In this document: piece by piece, positions 1 to 10,605 of the stretch
Layout: every line of letters begins with the position of its first letter
Numbering within the stretch: the first letter of the stretch is position 1
NCBI GenBank assembly: GCA_003254905.1
Contig: QANU01029220.1
Location: 1,155,749-1,219,748 of the forward strand
Reading direction: 5' to 3'
DNA from: Nissolia schottii
Taxonomy: Eukaryota; Streptophyta; Magnoliopsida; Fabales; Fabaceae
Length of the DNA stretch: 64,000 nt
Program-made: the position numbers and the translations under genes
The notes under the pieces: model-generated
Told to the model about the DNA's origin: nothing
What the model saw: the letters and a program-made list of their open reading frames with translations, nothing else
Database searches by the model: none

Positions 1-44
1 AACTTCTATAATTTCTCATGTTATTATAATCCTTGTCTTTTCAG

Positions 45-3000
45 GGCTTTGTCTTGTCAGACCCGAAGAATAGGTTGTACCTTTGGAGTTTTCTCATTGT
101 GGTTTCGTTGATTTGTGGTGCTTATTTTGTCGGTAATGCATTCAGCGCAAAGGAATACAAACAAGTAAGAATTTTCATTACCAAGTCTTAACTTGGAATT
201 GCTAGATAGATAGAAGAACATAACAACTACAACAACTTAGGTTACCAAGCCTTATCCCACTAGGTGGGCTTGGCTACATGGATTGGACAATGCCATAATG
301 TTATATCATAAATCATATTAACATTCAAACCCAGATAGAAAGAAGAATGTTCTACGGAACTTTGTTGTGCTGTTGGTAGTGTGAAAGTTACTTCTTTACC
401 CAAAAAAGTATAAAAGCAACATCAGTATGCTGCAGTAGATATGTCTCTGGGAAAAGTGCACCATATGCATTTCCTATGTTCTCTAATTAATTCACAAATT
501 GTTGCTTGCTTTCACAGTTTAAATTTGAAACAATATAAAATTGATTGCTTTCAGTTGCCTATCTTTTTTGAATCAACGAATGGTTCTCAAATTTGTTTCC
601 GGGCTTTAAATTAATTATCTGTTGGATTTTCATTAACCTTATATTTTTCACAATTCACCTGAAATACTTTTGGGCTTTACACATGCAGAGATTAGCACGA
701 TGGAGACTAATTTATAAAATGCCAGAAACAAAACCCCATGCATGCGAGGTTTGTCTTTTCATGGGAAAGAAATCCTTTTTATGGGACTAGTAAGTTGTGA
801 CTACTTGAGTTACCTCTAATTTTCTTCCTGTTTCCCATTTCCTTAGAGACAATGCGGGCCTTCTGCAAGTGAGGCATTGCCTGAAGGAATTGTTGCTAAA
901 ACATCTAACCTGGAAATGCGGCCCTTATGGGACTCTGGTAAAAATAATGTATGTGAAGTCGGTGCTAAATTACTGTCATACATTTATCGTAGAAATTCAG
1001 TTGAGACTATTAGAATGTTATCCATAATTTTCACATACTAAATGCTGCTGATAAACTGAATAATCCAGTCAACGCGTGAATGTATATGTATTATGTAAAG
1101 AGGTTATATGTGTATATATCTATTATGTAAAGAGTTAAAATCCTGCTAATTTTATCTGTTGATGATTGGCATTTACTTTATTAATTTTACTTCTGTATTT
1201 TATTTATCTTGTTCAATTCTTTTTAATGCTTGATTATCAATTCTTTTTATTTCAGGTAAGTTCAAAGCACCCATTGAACTTATTGGCTATTGCAGTAGGA
1301 GTTAAGCAGAAAGAAATTGTCAATAAAATTGTTGAAAAGGTGATAGTTGCTTCATTTATACAATTTTGCTTTGATATAAAGCTCATATATTTACTAACTC
1401 ACATTGTTTATGGCAGTTCCCTTCAAGTCATTTTGTTGTGATGCTTTTTCACTATGATGGTTTTGTGGATGGATGGAAGAATTTAGCTTGGAGTAACCGT
1501 GCTATACATGTGTCTGCTATTAATCAAACAAAATGGTATAACTAGTTCTTATGTGAATTTATTTTCCCAAATTAGTCAGCTACACTGATTCGCTGAAGAT
1601 TAAATACATGTTTAATATTGAACAAAGTAATGCTATATGATGGCGTAGGTGGTTTGCAAAACGATTTTTGCATCCAGACATAGTTGCTGAATATAATTAT
1701 ATTTTTCTCTGGGATGAGGACCTTCTTGTCGACAATTTTGACCCAAAACGGTAAGCCACTTTCACATGTCTAGTAAAATTTAATTTTTTACTGACATACA
1801 CAACACATTGCCCTACTCTTGTTATTTCATTTGTCTACGTGCCGCATGTTAACTGTTGCTGGTATCTTTTTTTTTTAAAAAAAAAGTTTGCATGTGTCAT
1901 CATTGTTGAAGAAATCAAATTTCTCTGTTAAGTCCATTGGTTTTCCTGCACACTGTTGAGACCTTGCTTATATAGTTATAAATGTTCATTTATTTCTGGT
2001 GCGTTTTCTTTTTTTTTTTTTCCGGCTGACTCAGCATTTTTCACATGCAATTATCTTGGCAACAAGAGTAGGGTGATACTAAATTTAGAGTCCGTAGTTG
2101 ACTATATTTGATAAGAAGTTGTGAATTCTAATAAGAAGTTGTGAATTCTAAGTTTTTTTAATGGTTTAATTTTATCCTCACATATTGGCATATTGATTTT
2201 CTGGTAGGTATTTATCTATTGTTAAAGAAGAGGGACTGGAGATATCACAGCCTGCACTGGATCCTGGTAAATCAGAAGTACATCATCCACTGACAGCTCG
2301 CCAACCCGGATCAAAAGTGCACAGGTTAATCTTATTACACTGTTATTACAATATAACTAACACGATACTTCATTAATGAACTAGAAATTCTAGATTATTA
2401 CATAGTGCCTTGTTGTTCTGCTGGTTATATTTCAAAATATATGTGCACACTCACACACAGATACAGCATCTCTGTAAAGTGTGCTAGTGTAAAAAAACTT
2501 ACGACACAAACATTTACCCTTTTGTCATTATATATGGACCATAGTTGTCGATTGCACACCTCCAATGAACTTTTCTATGATACATTAAAATGATTTACAA
2601 TTCCCCTAAAGAATTTATCTCTTGAGGTTGTGTGTCCTTGCCTACATGCTACACTATTATCAAGAATGCTGTTCGAACTTCACGTCTGTGGTTTTTTAAT
2701 AAATAGTTCTTTTTCTTTCAAGAACCTGCTAATATTGCTTTTGGTATTATCTTTATACAGAAGGTTTTATAAGTTAAAAGGTAGTGGAAGGTGTGATGAT
2801 CATAGCACTGCTCCTCCTTGCATAGGGTAAACTGTCACTCACTCTGTATCCTATGCTGTTCACTTTTAACTTTGTTTTTTTTAACTCACTTGGATCATAT
2901 TTGCTGTTACATATGATTTGTAAGTTAATTTGGAAAGAAACTGTTTTGTAGTTGGGTGGAAATGATGGCGCCAGTGTTCTCTAAAAAATCTTGGCAATGT

Positions 3001-4364
3001 GTTTGGCATTTCATCCAGGTATATATAAGAAAGTCCATGACAGCTTTGGAACTGAACCATGTTGCAAAAATAATGATAACCTATCTCTACTTGAGAACAT
3101 TGTATGACATAATATCAAGGATGTTTTAATTTTTTAATTTTATTTTTTATTTTTTAATTTTCCAATTTGTTATGGATTTATCATCTCAATTTATACCTAG
3201 TCAAATCACCCGGTGAAGGATGTTAAAATTATGTACCTACAGAATAATCTTTTGACTTTGGTGGATCAAATTAAATGAATGACTTTTTAAGGTAAAATTT
3301 TGTATGCTCAGTTTGTGACTATTAAGGTTGTAATTTCTTTTACACCATCTTCTCTTTGCCAAATCTTCTGGGAATGAACTGGACCTTAGATTTGTGTCCA
3401 AAACTTCACATATGATATTCTTGACAGCTTGATTGGTAGGAAAATAATTTACACAGCTACAGAGAAGAGTATTTATATTGTTCATGTATTACTGTATGTT
3501 CGACTTTAGGGTGTGACGCAATTCAATTTTCATGTGGTTGGTGAGCTATTGCTATTTTGTTTAGTAGGGCTTGCTCTATATGTTAATACTGTTTGGTTCC
3601 GTCCTTTATAGTCATGTTTACATTATCATGTCTGTCTACAGAATGACTTAATCCATGCTTGGGGCCTGGATAGGCAGCTAGGTTATTGCGCACAGGTAAC
3701 TTGCTTAAACAGCAATAGCAACAACAGCATATTCATTTCATACTAAACCCCTCTGGAATGGTTGTTATTCTCATCTCAACAATATTTCAGGGTGATCGAA
3801 TGAGAAATATCGGTGTGGTTGATTCTGAATACATAGTTCATTTGGGTCTGCCTACTCTTGGTGGCTCAAATGGCAACGAGGCAAGTAGTGTAACTTGGAT
3901 AACAATTACAAAGTTTTTTTACCGTTGTCTAAATGCCATATGCAGTATATTGATGGGAAAAATTTTCAGTTTTAAGCACATTTTTCAATAAACTTCGCTT
4001 TGTAAATGTTCTTTCTGTGATAATAGTAATCACTTCTTTTAACTCAAGTTGACAACATATCAACTTTATATGTTTGAAACTAATAAGGGTTTGTCCTTTG
4101 GGCTGCAGCTGCCATCAGACACCCATAGAGATAATGCTAGAGCTAAAGTAAGAAGGTTTATGAGATGACAACCTAGATTTCTACATCTTTAAACCCAATT
4201 TCATCCCCTTATGATACAAAGCAATCTACTACATGCAGGTTAGGATGCAGTCATATGTTGAAATGCAGGTTTTCGAGAAAAGATGGAAAGATGCAGTAAA
4301 GGAGGACAAATGTTGGATTGATCCATACCAACCACAGCCACAGGCAAACCAGACCAGCCATTAG
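45..4364 (+). CDS. DUF707 family protein (lysine-ketoglutarate reductase trans-splicing-related 1-like), 5'-truncated by window edge
   Basis: Twelve exons can be joined in frame: 45-164, 847-948, 1256-1339, 1417-1535, 1649-1750, 2208-2324, 2761-2826, 2952-3018, 3642-3695, 3791-3880, 4109-4147 and 4239-4364, giving 361 residues to a TAG stop. The first visible exon follows an acceptor AG and encodes a hydrophobic segment (LWSFLIVVSLICGAYFVG), so the protein looks like a type II membrane protein with its first exon to the left of the window. Downstream are DUF707 hallmarks: LLAIAVGVKQK, HYDGFVDGW, the acidic stretch FLWDEDLLVD, a Cys/His-containing WVEMMAPVFS block, HAWGLDRQLGYCAQ and WKDAVKEDKCWIDPY. 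The DUF707 family is thought to be glycosyltransferase-like, but its biochemistry is not established; the 'LKR trans-splicing' name is historical. All introns are GT-AG except the one after 3880, which starts GCAAGT. Family assignment is firm; function is not known. Confidence 0.93.
219..345 (-). repeat. 3' tail of an RTE-type LINE inside intron 1 of the DUF707 gene
   Basis: The stretch contains a CAACTACAACAACTTAGG run, then the palindromic core CCCACTAGGTGGG and GGCTACATGGAT. Read on the minus strand this is the end of the plant RTE LINE reading frame (a D-P-T-x-x-G-K-A-like ending) followed by TTG repeats. A longer copy of the same family lies at 39775-40300. Identification rests on recall of the family's 3' end; the left and right limits are approximate. 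Confidence 0.6.
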
Positions 4365-6152
4365 TCTAATTTATGGGGCTTTGGTTGATCAAAATCCAAA
4401 TATAGTGTGCATCTTCAATTGTTCATAGTCAACTCATCAAATTTTGTGGCAAGTTACTTCGCGTAAGATTTTGGTGAATAAAAACATAAGATTGGTTTCC
4501 AGTGTTAGATGGAGCTTTTGATTTGGTTATCTCAGGTGTGGGATCTCAGAGGGTTTACATGGATGTTGCCCGTTTACCATTTTATTGAAGGACCTATTCT
4601 ACCTTGGTTTGGTGATTAAGTCCTTCATTCCATTAAATTATGGTGTACATTGGGGGGAGGTATAGGGGGTCATTTGATAACAGAAAAGTTTGAGATTATA
4701 GATTTTTTTTTTTTCTTTCCCTGTGAATTGTAATGTAAATAGGTTTCTATTTCATGGTTGGATAACCTGAAATATCATTCTTTGTATTATTTGGATTATG
4801 TTGGCTTCAGCTCTGTACATCTAATTCTTGGTATATTTGCAATGTTTTGATATTAACTTTTCAGTTGAACGTATGTTGTTCTTCCTCAAGAATCGTGGTA
4901 GCATGCATATTGGAACAAAGTAGAGGATCATACCAGACGTGAAGAAAATGAAAGTTGTTCCGGGGAAAAAAAAGGGATTAGTCATATTGTGACTTCGAGT
5001 AGGATAGAAATGCCCCTTGTTTCTCAAGTGAAATGCTATTACCTTAAATCACAAGATAAATATACTTTGGGTAAAAATTATAAGAGATAAAGTTTTGTCC
5101 AAACGCCAAACCAGTTAACAAAATAAATTGAACATATTATTCGCTTACCATGACAATCTACAAGAAGCCATATAGTTGTCTCGTCTCTTAGAGAATCTCT
5201 ACAACTATTGTTATGAGATTAATTCATTGACACTATGATGGCAATCAAGAGACCTCTAACAAGTGTCCTATCTAGGATTTCAACAAGGGATTTGTGTTTA
5301 TTTTTCACATGATAAAATTATGTGTGATCTTTTATTATTAATTTAAAATATGAGTCTCATACATAACATAAGCAATGAAAAATTTGATGGTGAAAAATTA
5401 CACATTATCTTATCATATGAAAAATATACATAAAAGTCATTTCCTTTGAATAATAGTTCTCGATTTAAGAGTATAACTTGTCCGAGAAAAATTGTAACAT
5501 ATTCAAGGAGGAAATCAAGGTTTCATCCATGATATCATATTTACCATTGATTCTTTTCTATCTTCATTGTTTTTTTATTTTATTTAGCAGAATAATCAAT
5601 GGTTAACATAACTTTGTGTAGCACATTGGATTTCTCTCGCATAGGATAAAAGAATTACTCATTTTTTGGTTGGTTTAAAGGGTTTATCCTTTGTTCTTTT
5701 TATGTATAGTCTCTAAGTTGAGTTTTGTGAATGAAAATAACTAGGGTAGAGAGTGTTATACTTTATAGTGGGCCATTTGAACTAGATTGGACGGAGCATG
5801 GTGCACTTCAGATGTTAGTAATTTTGTTAAAAATACATCACGCTTTCTTTTACGATAATATAATGTATTCTTCGGGTTTTTGATAAGAAAAATATTTGAA
5901 CATTGATAATCTTTAAGTAAGGAGCAAAATTATAAATCTTTAGTTTGTTCATAATAAAATGTGTATTTGTATCTTATTACTATTGAATCTGATGTATTAT
6001 TTTTAAATTGTAAATGTCGTTGAGTTACTTTATAAATGAATTCTTTTAAAAAAATGATAAAAATAAAAGTTAATATAATTTAAAGAAATGGGAAAAAGAA
6101 AAGAAAGAAAGAATTAAAAACGACTAAATTGAAAGAAAGAAAGAATTAAAAT
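4365..6152. other. 3' UTR of the DUF707 gene and intergenic DNA
   Basis: After the stop codon there is a probable 3' UTR to about 4.8 kb, then AT-rich sequence without a credible coding frame. It contains one small hairpin element (listed separately). Two copies of an AAAGAAAGAAAGAATTAAA motif about 30 bp apart (6101-6152) lie just before the PPR promoter. I see no RNA gene. Confidence 0.6.
5290..5436. mobile_element. small hairpin MITE, copy A
   Basis: The left arm (from about 5290, containing TTTTTCACATGATAAAATTA) is matched by the reverse complement of the right arm (to about 5436, containing TTTTTCATATGATAAGATG). The whole segment can fold into a ~145-bp imperfect hairpin. A related hairpin with the same central GAGTCTCAT motif lies at 27069-27201, which supports a mobile family rather than a chance palindrome. 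No target duplication was resolved. Confidence 0.55.
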
Positions 6153-6165
6153 TTAGGGTTTAGGG
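6153..6165 (+). promoter_or_regulatory. double telo-box upstream of the PPR gene
   Basis: TTAGGGTTTAGGG is the reverse complement of two overlapping AAACCCTAA telo-boxes, about 185 bp before the ATG. Telo-boxes are common in plant promoters of genes for translation and organelle gene expression, which suits a PPR protein. The role here is inferred. Confidence 0.5.
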
Positions 6166-6347
6166 TGACAAATCATTTTTACGCCTCTGTTGAAGTTACA
6201 TTGATTGTAAAATAAAAAATCCCGGACGAGTGACAGAAAAGGGCTGAGCTGAGTTTAGGGGTTTAAGGTTCAGAAGGGTTTGGTTTGCGTCTCTCTCCGT
6301 GTTTGTGCGTTTCACTCTCTTCTCAATCCCCATCCCAAACAAAAACG

Positions 6348-8672
6348 ATGTCGCTTTACCGCCTCCTCCTGCGCTCCCTCCGCCGTTCCTCAACCCTCCA
6401 ACCCGCTTCCTATTCCCACTCTCTCCCTCTCGCTCAAACCCAGACCCGTTCCTTCGCATTCTCCTCCGCCGAAGAAGCTGCCGCCGAGCGCCGCCGCCGC
6501 AAGCGCCGCCTTCGCATCGAGCCTCCCCTGAACGCGATCCGCCCCCCGCCTCACCAGGCCCCGTCGCGGGACCCCAACGCCCCCCGCCTCCCGGACTCCA
6601 CCTCCGCCCTCGTCGGCCCCCGCCTCAGCCTCCACAACCGCGTCCAGTCCCTAATCCGCGCAGGCGACCTCGACGCCGCCTCTGCCGTCGCCCGCCACTC
6701 CGTGTTCTCCGTCACCCGCCCCACCGTCTTCACCTGCAACGCCATCGTCGCCGCCATGTACCGCGCCAAGCGCTACAACGAGGCCATCGCGCTCTTCCAC
6801 TTCTTCTTCAACCAATCCAACATCGTCCCCAACATCGTCTCCTACAACAACCTCATCAACGCGCACTGCGACGAGGGCCGGGTCGACGTCGCCCTAGAAG
6901 TCTACCGCCACATCCTCGCCAACGCTCCGTTCAGCCCTTCCCCTGTGACCTACCGCCACCTCACCAAGGGCCTCATCGACGCCGGCCGAATCGGCGAGGC
7001 CGTCGATCTCCTCCGCGAGATGCTGACCAAGGGCCACGGCGCCGATTCGTTGGTGTACAACAATTTGATTTCAGGTTTCCTCAATTTGGGGAATTTGGAA
7101 AAAGCAAACGAACTCTTTGATGAGCTCAAAGAGAGGTGCTTGGTGTATGATGGTGTTGTGAATGCTACTTACATGGAGTGGTTCTTCAACCAGGGAAGAG
7201 ATAAGGAGGCTATGGAGTCCTACAAGTCCCTGTTGGACCGTGAATTTCGGATGACGCCGGCAACTTGCAATGTGTTGCTGGAGGTGTTGCTCAAGCATGG
7301 CAAGAATACACAGACTTGGGCTTTGTTTGATCAGATGTTGGATAATCACACCCCGCCGAATTTCCAGGCTGTGAATTCGGATACTTTCAATGTGATGGTC
7401 AATGAGTGTTTTAAGCAGGGGAAGTTCGCTGAAGCGCTAGCTACTTTCAAGAAGGCAGGGACGAAGCCGAATTCGAAGCCTTTTGCCATGGATGTTGCTG
7501 GCTACAACAATATCATTTCTAGGTTTTGCGAGAACGGGATGCTTCCGGAGGCGGAGACGCTGTTTGAGGAGCTGTGCTCGAAGTCTCTGAGCCCCGATGT
7601 GCCGACTCACAGGACTCTGATTGATGCATACTTGAAGATGGAGAGGATCGACGATGCCCTAAGGGTGTTCAATAGAATGGTGGACGCTGGTCTGCGGGTG
7701 GTGGCTAGCTTTGGCAACAGGGTGTTTGATGAATTGATTAAGAATGGGAAAGCTGTGGATTGTGCACAAATTTTGAGTAAGATGGGAGAGAAAGATCCCA
7801 AACCAGACCCTACTTGCTATGAGGTTGTGATCAAGGGGCTATGTGGTGAAGGTTTGTTGGATCGAAGCCGAGACTTGCTGGATGAGGCTATGAGGTATGG
7901 TGTTGGGGTCACTTCTTCCTTGCGAGAGTTCGCTGTGGAGGCTTTTCAGAAAGCTGGGAGGGGTGAGGAGATTGAGAGGCTGCTAAACATGAACAGATTC
8001 GGATACAGTCCTCGTCCATTGGCACCAAGACCTCCATACCGTCCACCACCACCAAGATCCCCACCACACATGGCAGGACCACATAACCCTCCTACTGGCC
8101 CTCCAACACAGCCACAGCAGCAGCGCTACCCACCACCGCCTTCTCAAATGTCTGGAATGCATCAATCTTCATGGGGAGTGCTTCCTCAAGTGGCTGGGAC
8201 TCATATGCCGGCAACCGGAGCTTCGCCTCATACTTCGGGACAGCATTTCCACCCTCCATCCGAGCGTCTTCCTCAGATGACAAGAACTCATCAGCCCTCC
8301 TTCGGGGCGGCCCCTCAATCGACAGGGCAGCACTATACACCATCCGGACCTTCCCCCCAAATGGCAGGGCATCAACCTTATGGAACACCATCTGGTCCTC
8401 AACAAATGGCAGGACAATACTATCCGCCTTCAGGAATGACTCCTCCTGTTGCAGGACAATATCATCATCCGCTATCAGGACCAGCTCCTCAGATGTCAGG
8501 GCCTGCACCTCCATCGTATGGAGCGCCAGCTCAAATGCCGCCCCCGTACTATACAGCCCCAGGACCATATTCTCAGACAGCAGGACCATATCATCCATCA
8601 TCTGGAACTCCTTCTAGCTTTGACGAATCACATCAACAGCAATCAGAAGTCCCTGAACAGGTAGCTGCTTGA
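6348..8672 (+). CDS. GRP23: Pentatricopeptide-repeat protein, GRP23-like (At1g10270-type), with long proline/glutamine-rich tail
   Basis: A single uninterrupted 774-residue frame. I start it at the ATG at 6348 (MSLYRLLLRSLRRS); the open frame continues upstream, but only with a TTG. The Arg/Leu/Ser-rich N-terminus looks like a mitochondrial presequence. Residues ~120-545 hold tandem PPR motifs with the typical TYN-LI-C--G-x-x-EA pattern (for example VSYNNLINAHCDEGRVDVAL, VAGYNNIISRFCENGMLPEA), so the protein should bind RNA sequence-specifically. From ~552 to the end is a low-complexity tail of repeats such as PPSGPSPQMAGHQ and QQMAGQYYPPSG, rich in P, G, Q, S and Y. Arabidopsis GRP23 combines PPRs with a Gln-rich tail, is needed in early embryos, and has been linked to mitochondrial RNA editing. 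Here the tail lacks obvious WQQ repeats, so orthology is probable, not proven. The first ~700 bp is very GC-rich with C-ending codons; the rest is not. Confidence 0.9.
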   Translation: MSLYRLLLRSLRRSSTLQPASYSHSLPLAQTQTRSFAFSSAEEAAAERRRRKRRLRIEPPLNAIRPPPHQAPSRDPNAPRLPDSTSALVGPRLSLHNRVQSLIRAGDLDAASAVARHSVFSVTRPTVFTCNAIVAAMYRAKRYNEAIALFHFFFNQSNIVPNIVSYNNLINAHCDEGRVDVALEVYRHILANAPFSPSPVTYRHLTKGLIDAGRIGEAVDLLREMLTKGHGADSLVYNNLISGFLNLGNLEKANELFDELKERCLVYDGVVNATYMEWFFNQGRDKEAMESYKSLLDREFRMTPATCNVLLEVLLKHGKNTQTWALFDQMLDNHTPPNFQAVNSDTFNVMVNECFKQGKFAEALATFKKAGTKPNSKPFAMDVAGYNNIISRFCENGMLPEAETLFEELCSKSLSPDVPTHRTLIDAYLKMERIDDALRVFNRMVDAGLRVVASFGNRVFDELIKNGKAVDCAQILSKMGEKDPKPDPTCYEVVIKGLCGEGLLDRSRDLLDEAMRYGVGVTSSLREFAVEAFQKAGRGEEIERLLNMNRFGYSPRPLAPRPPYRPPPPRSPPHMAGPHNPPTGPPTQPQQQRYPPPPSQMSGMHQSSWGVLPQVAGTHMPATGASPHTSGQHFHPPSERLPQMTRTHQPSFGAAPQSTGQHYTPSGPSPQMAGHQPYGTPSGPQQMAGQYYPPSGMTPPVAGQYHHPLSGPAPQMSGPAPPSYGAPAQMPPPYYTAPGPYSQTAGPYHPSSGTPSSFDESHQQQSEVPEQVAA

Positions 8673-10605
8673 TTTTTGGAGTTCAAAATTGATTCTTAAT
8701 GACGCAGTCTCTCTGTTGAATCGAAAGAAGAGATGGTTTATCATTGCTATACCTATATCTTTAGGTGTCTTGTGATGCTGGTTTCTGGTGTCTGGAATCA
8801 CTAAGCATTTCTGAGTTTATAGATGACGATACAAGAATCTATCTTGATTTATTAGTCCATAACATGTAATGCATGTCTTCATAGTCGGACATGTTGTTTC
8901 AATCTATTCTTGTAATTCAACCTTTAATTTAATTTAATGTCTGGCATAGATATTTATATTTTGTATTGCTATTTATATTCGTCCTTACGTTTCATCAAAG
9001 AATTGTAAGGTATTCTTCCATATATGATGTACTGAATAATGTTTATGACACTATTCAGAGTCTGATTCTGGAGAACCAAATGGTTAATGTTCTAACTCGA
9101 AAGTATTTCTAGTATAGTCAGAAGATGGATTGTTATGTTGGTTTCCGTTTCCTGTATCCTTCGTTGTGTGTGCATCCATGCAATATGTTGCCAATGTTAA
9201 CTTATATACTGAAGTCCCAAGATTATAACTTGATCTCAAACTAGTGGTGAATTCAATGCAGACTTTACTATCTTGTTTTTATGGGTAAATCGAAGTTTAA
9301 TGATGATTGTGTGATTAAGAAAGTGTAATTCACAACTCAAATTTCAAAGGTCCCACGTCAACCCCAATCGGAGATACCTCGAAGTAGTTTGCTTGCTGGA
9401 AACTTGAAACATTCAAGTATAGGAATTAACCAATTTTCACCATCTCAAAAGCATACCCTATTGTCCTTTGAAGCAGTTCACAATAAACTCCTAGCTTATC
9501 TTTTAGAAGAGTGATTTTTTTAGCTATTGGAGGCTGGTGATGCAAATTATAAGTGCTTTCTCTTTACCTATTAAGAATCCTTATTCTGGGTTACTGAGTA
9601 TCAACGTTGCTACCTTTCTGCTCTGAGTCTTGCTGATTTTGATCTGATTATATATCATGTGTGCGACCTTGCTCATATAGTCTTGCTGATCATTTAAACA
9701 GTATTCGTAAATGGAACTCTCGTAAGCCCCTTAAAATTAAGAGGAAAAAGGGTTACTAAGACTTCTGAATGCTCAAGTTTTATGCTTAAACTTTGATGCT
9801 ATTATCTGAATGCAAATGCTGAATTACGTGCGCCACTAACCAGGCTAGATTGTGTTGATGATTAAAGCTGGTCATTGCCAATTTTCCCGTTATTGCTCAG
9901 TCTCGGAGACACTTAACTGCCCAAAGCTGCTTAGATTATGACTTTTGTGCTATATTAATCGGGCAGATTTTTTGAAGAGGAAATTTATGAAAGAGAAAAG
10001 CTAATAAGCACTTGTTACGAAGTCTGATGTGAAAAATTTTCATTGAATGAGTAAGTTTTAAAAATTTTCAATGTTATACAAATGTCAAGAACATTTTTTT
10101 TTAAGCAAAACCCTTTATGAAATTTGCTTATTACACAGATTTTTTTATAGGAAAATTAACTAGGGTCTACTTATGTAAAGAAAATGTCGCCACAGTTATC
10201 AAATTTATTAACAAAATCATCACCAAAGGATTGTTTTTCTTCTTGGAATGACATTCTTGCCATTATTCAGCCTTTATGTATGTTAGTTAATCTATTTGAA
10301 GGGATGCTTCTGTAAGCTACCTGCCTGTATTGAAAATTTGAAACTGTAAAATATTTGCAAACGATTCGTATCTTCTGCCAACATGAAAAACAAGGATTGA
10401 GACTCAGTGATAAAGATAAACTTCTGTATTGATGGATTCCTTCTTCGAAGGAATAATATATTTAGTTTCTGCAACAATATGCATAATTCTCTAACAATAC
10501 CTGTACAGCTAAACCAATGGCAAAATGATTTAATACTGAACTTGTTAAATTCCCTACCAAAATCTAGAAAAATAACCTCATCCCTCATTGAATTAAAAAT
10601 AAGAA
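8673..10605. other. 3' flank between convergent genes
   Basis: This holds the 3' UTR of the PPR gene and the 3' flank of the minus-strand glycosyltransferase gene. The sequence is moderately AT-rich, with no frame, RNA gene or clear repeat that I can support. Confidence 0.6.

Noticed and set aside
6285-6347. In-frame extension of the PPR protein upstream of the ATG
   Set aside because: It would need a TTG start; the ATG at 6348 opens a plausible mitochondrial presequence.
6299-7120. 273-codon Pro/Arg-rich frame overlapping the PPR gene
   Set aside because: Produced by the GC-rich, C-ending codons of the true frame; composition is a frame shadow.
8092-8601. 169-codon minus-strand frame under the PPR tail
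   Set aside because: Antisense of a low-complexity repeat; no start context or homology.
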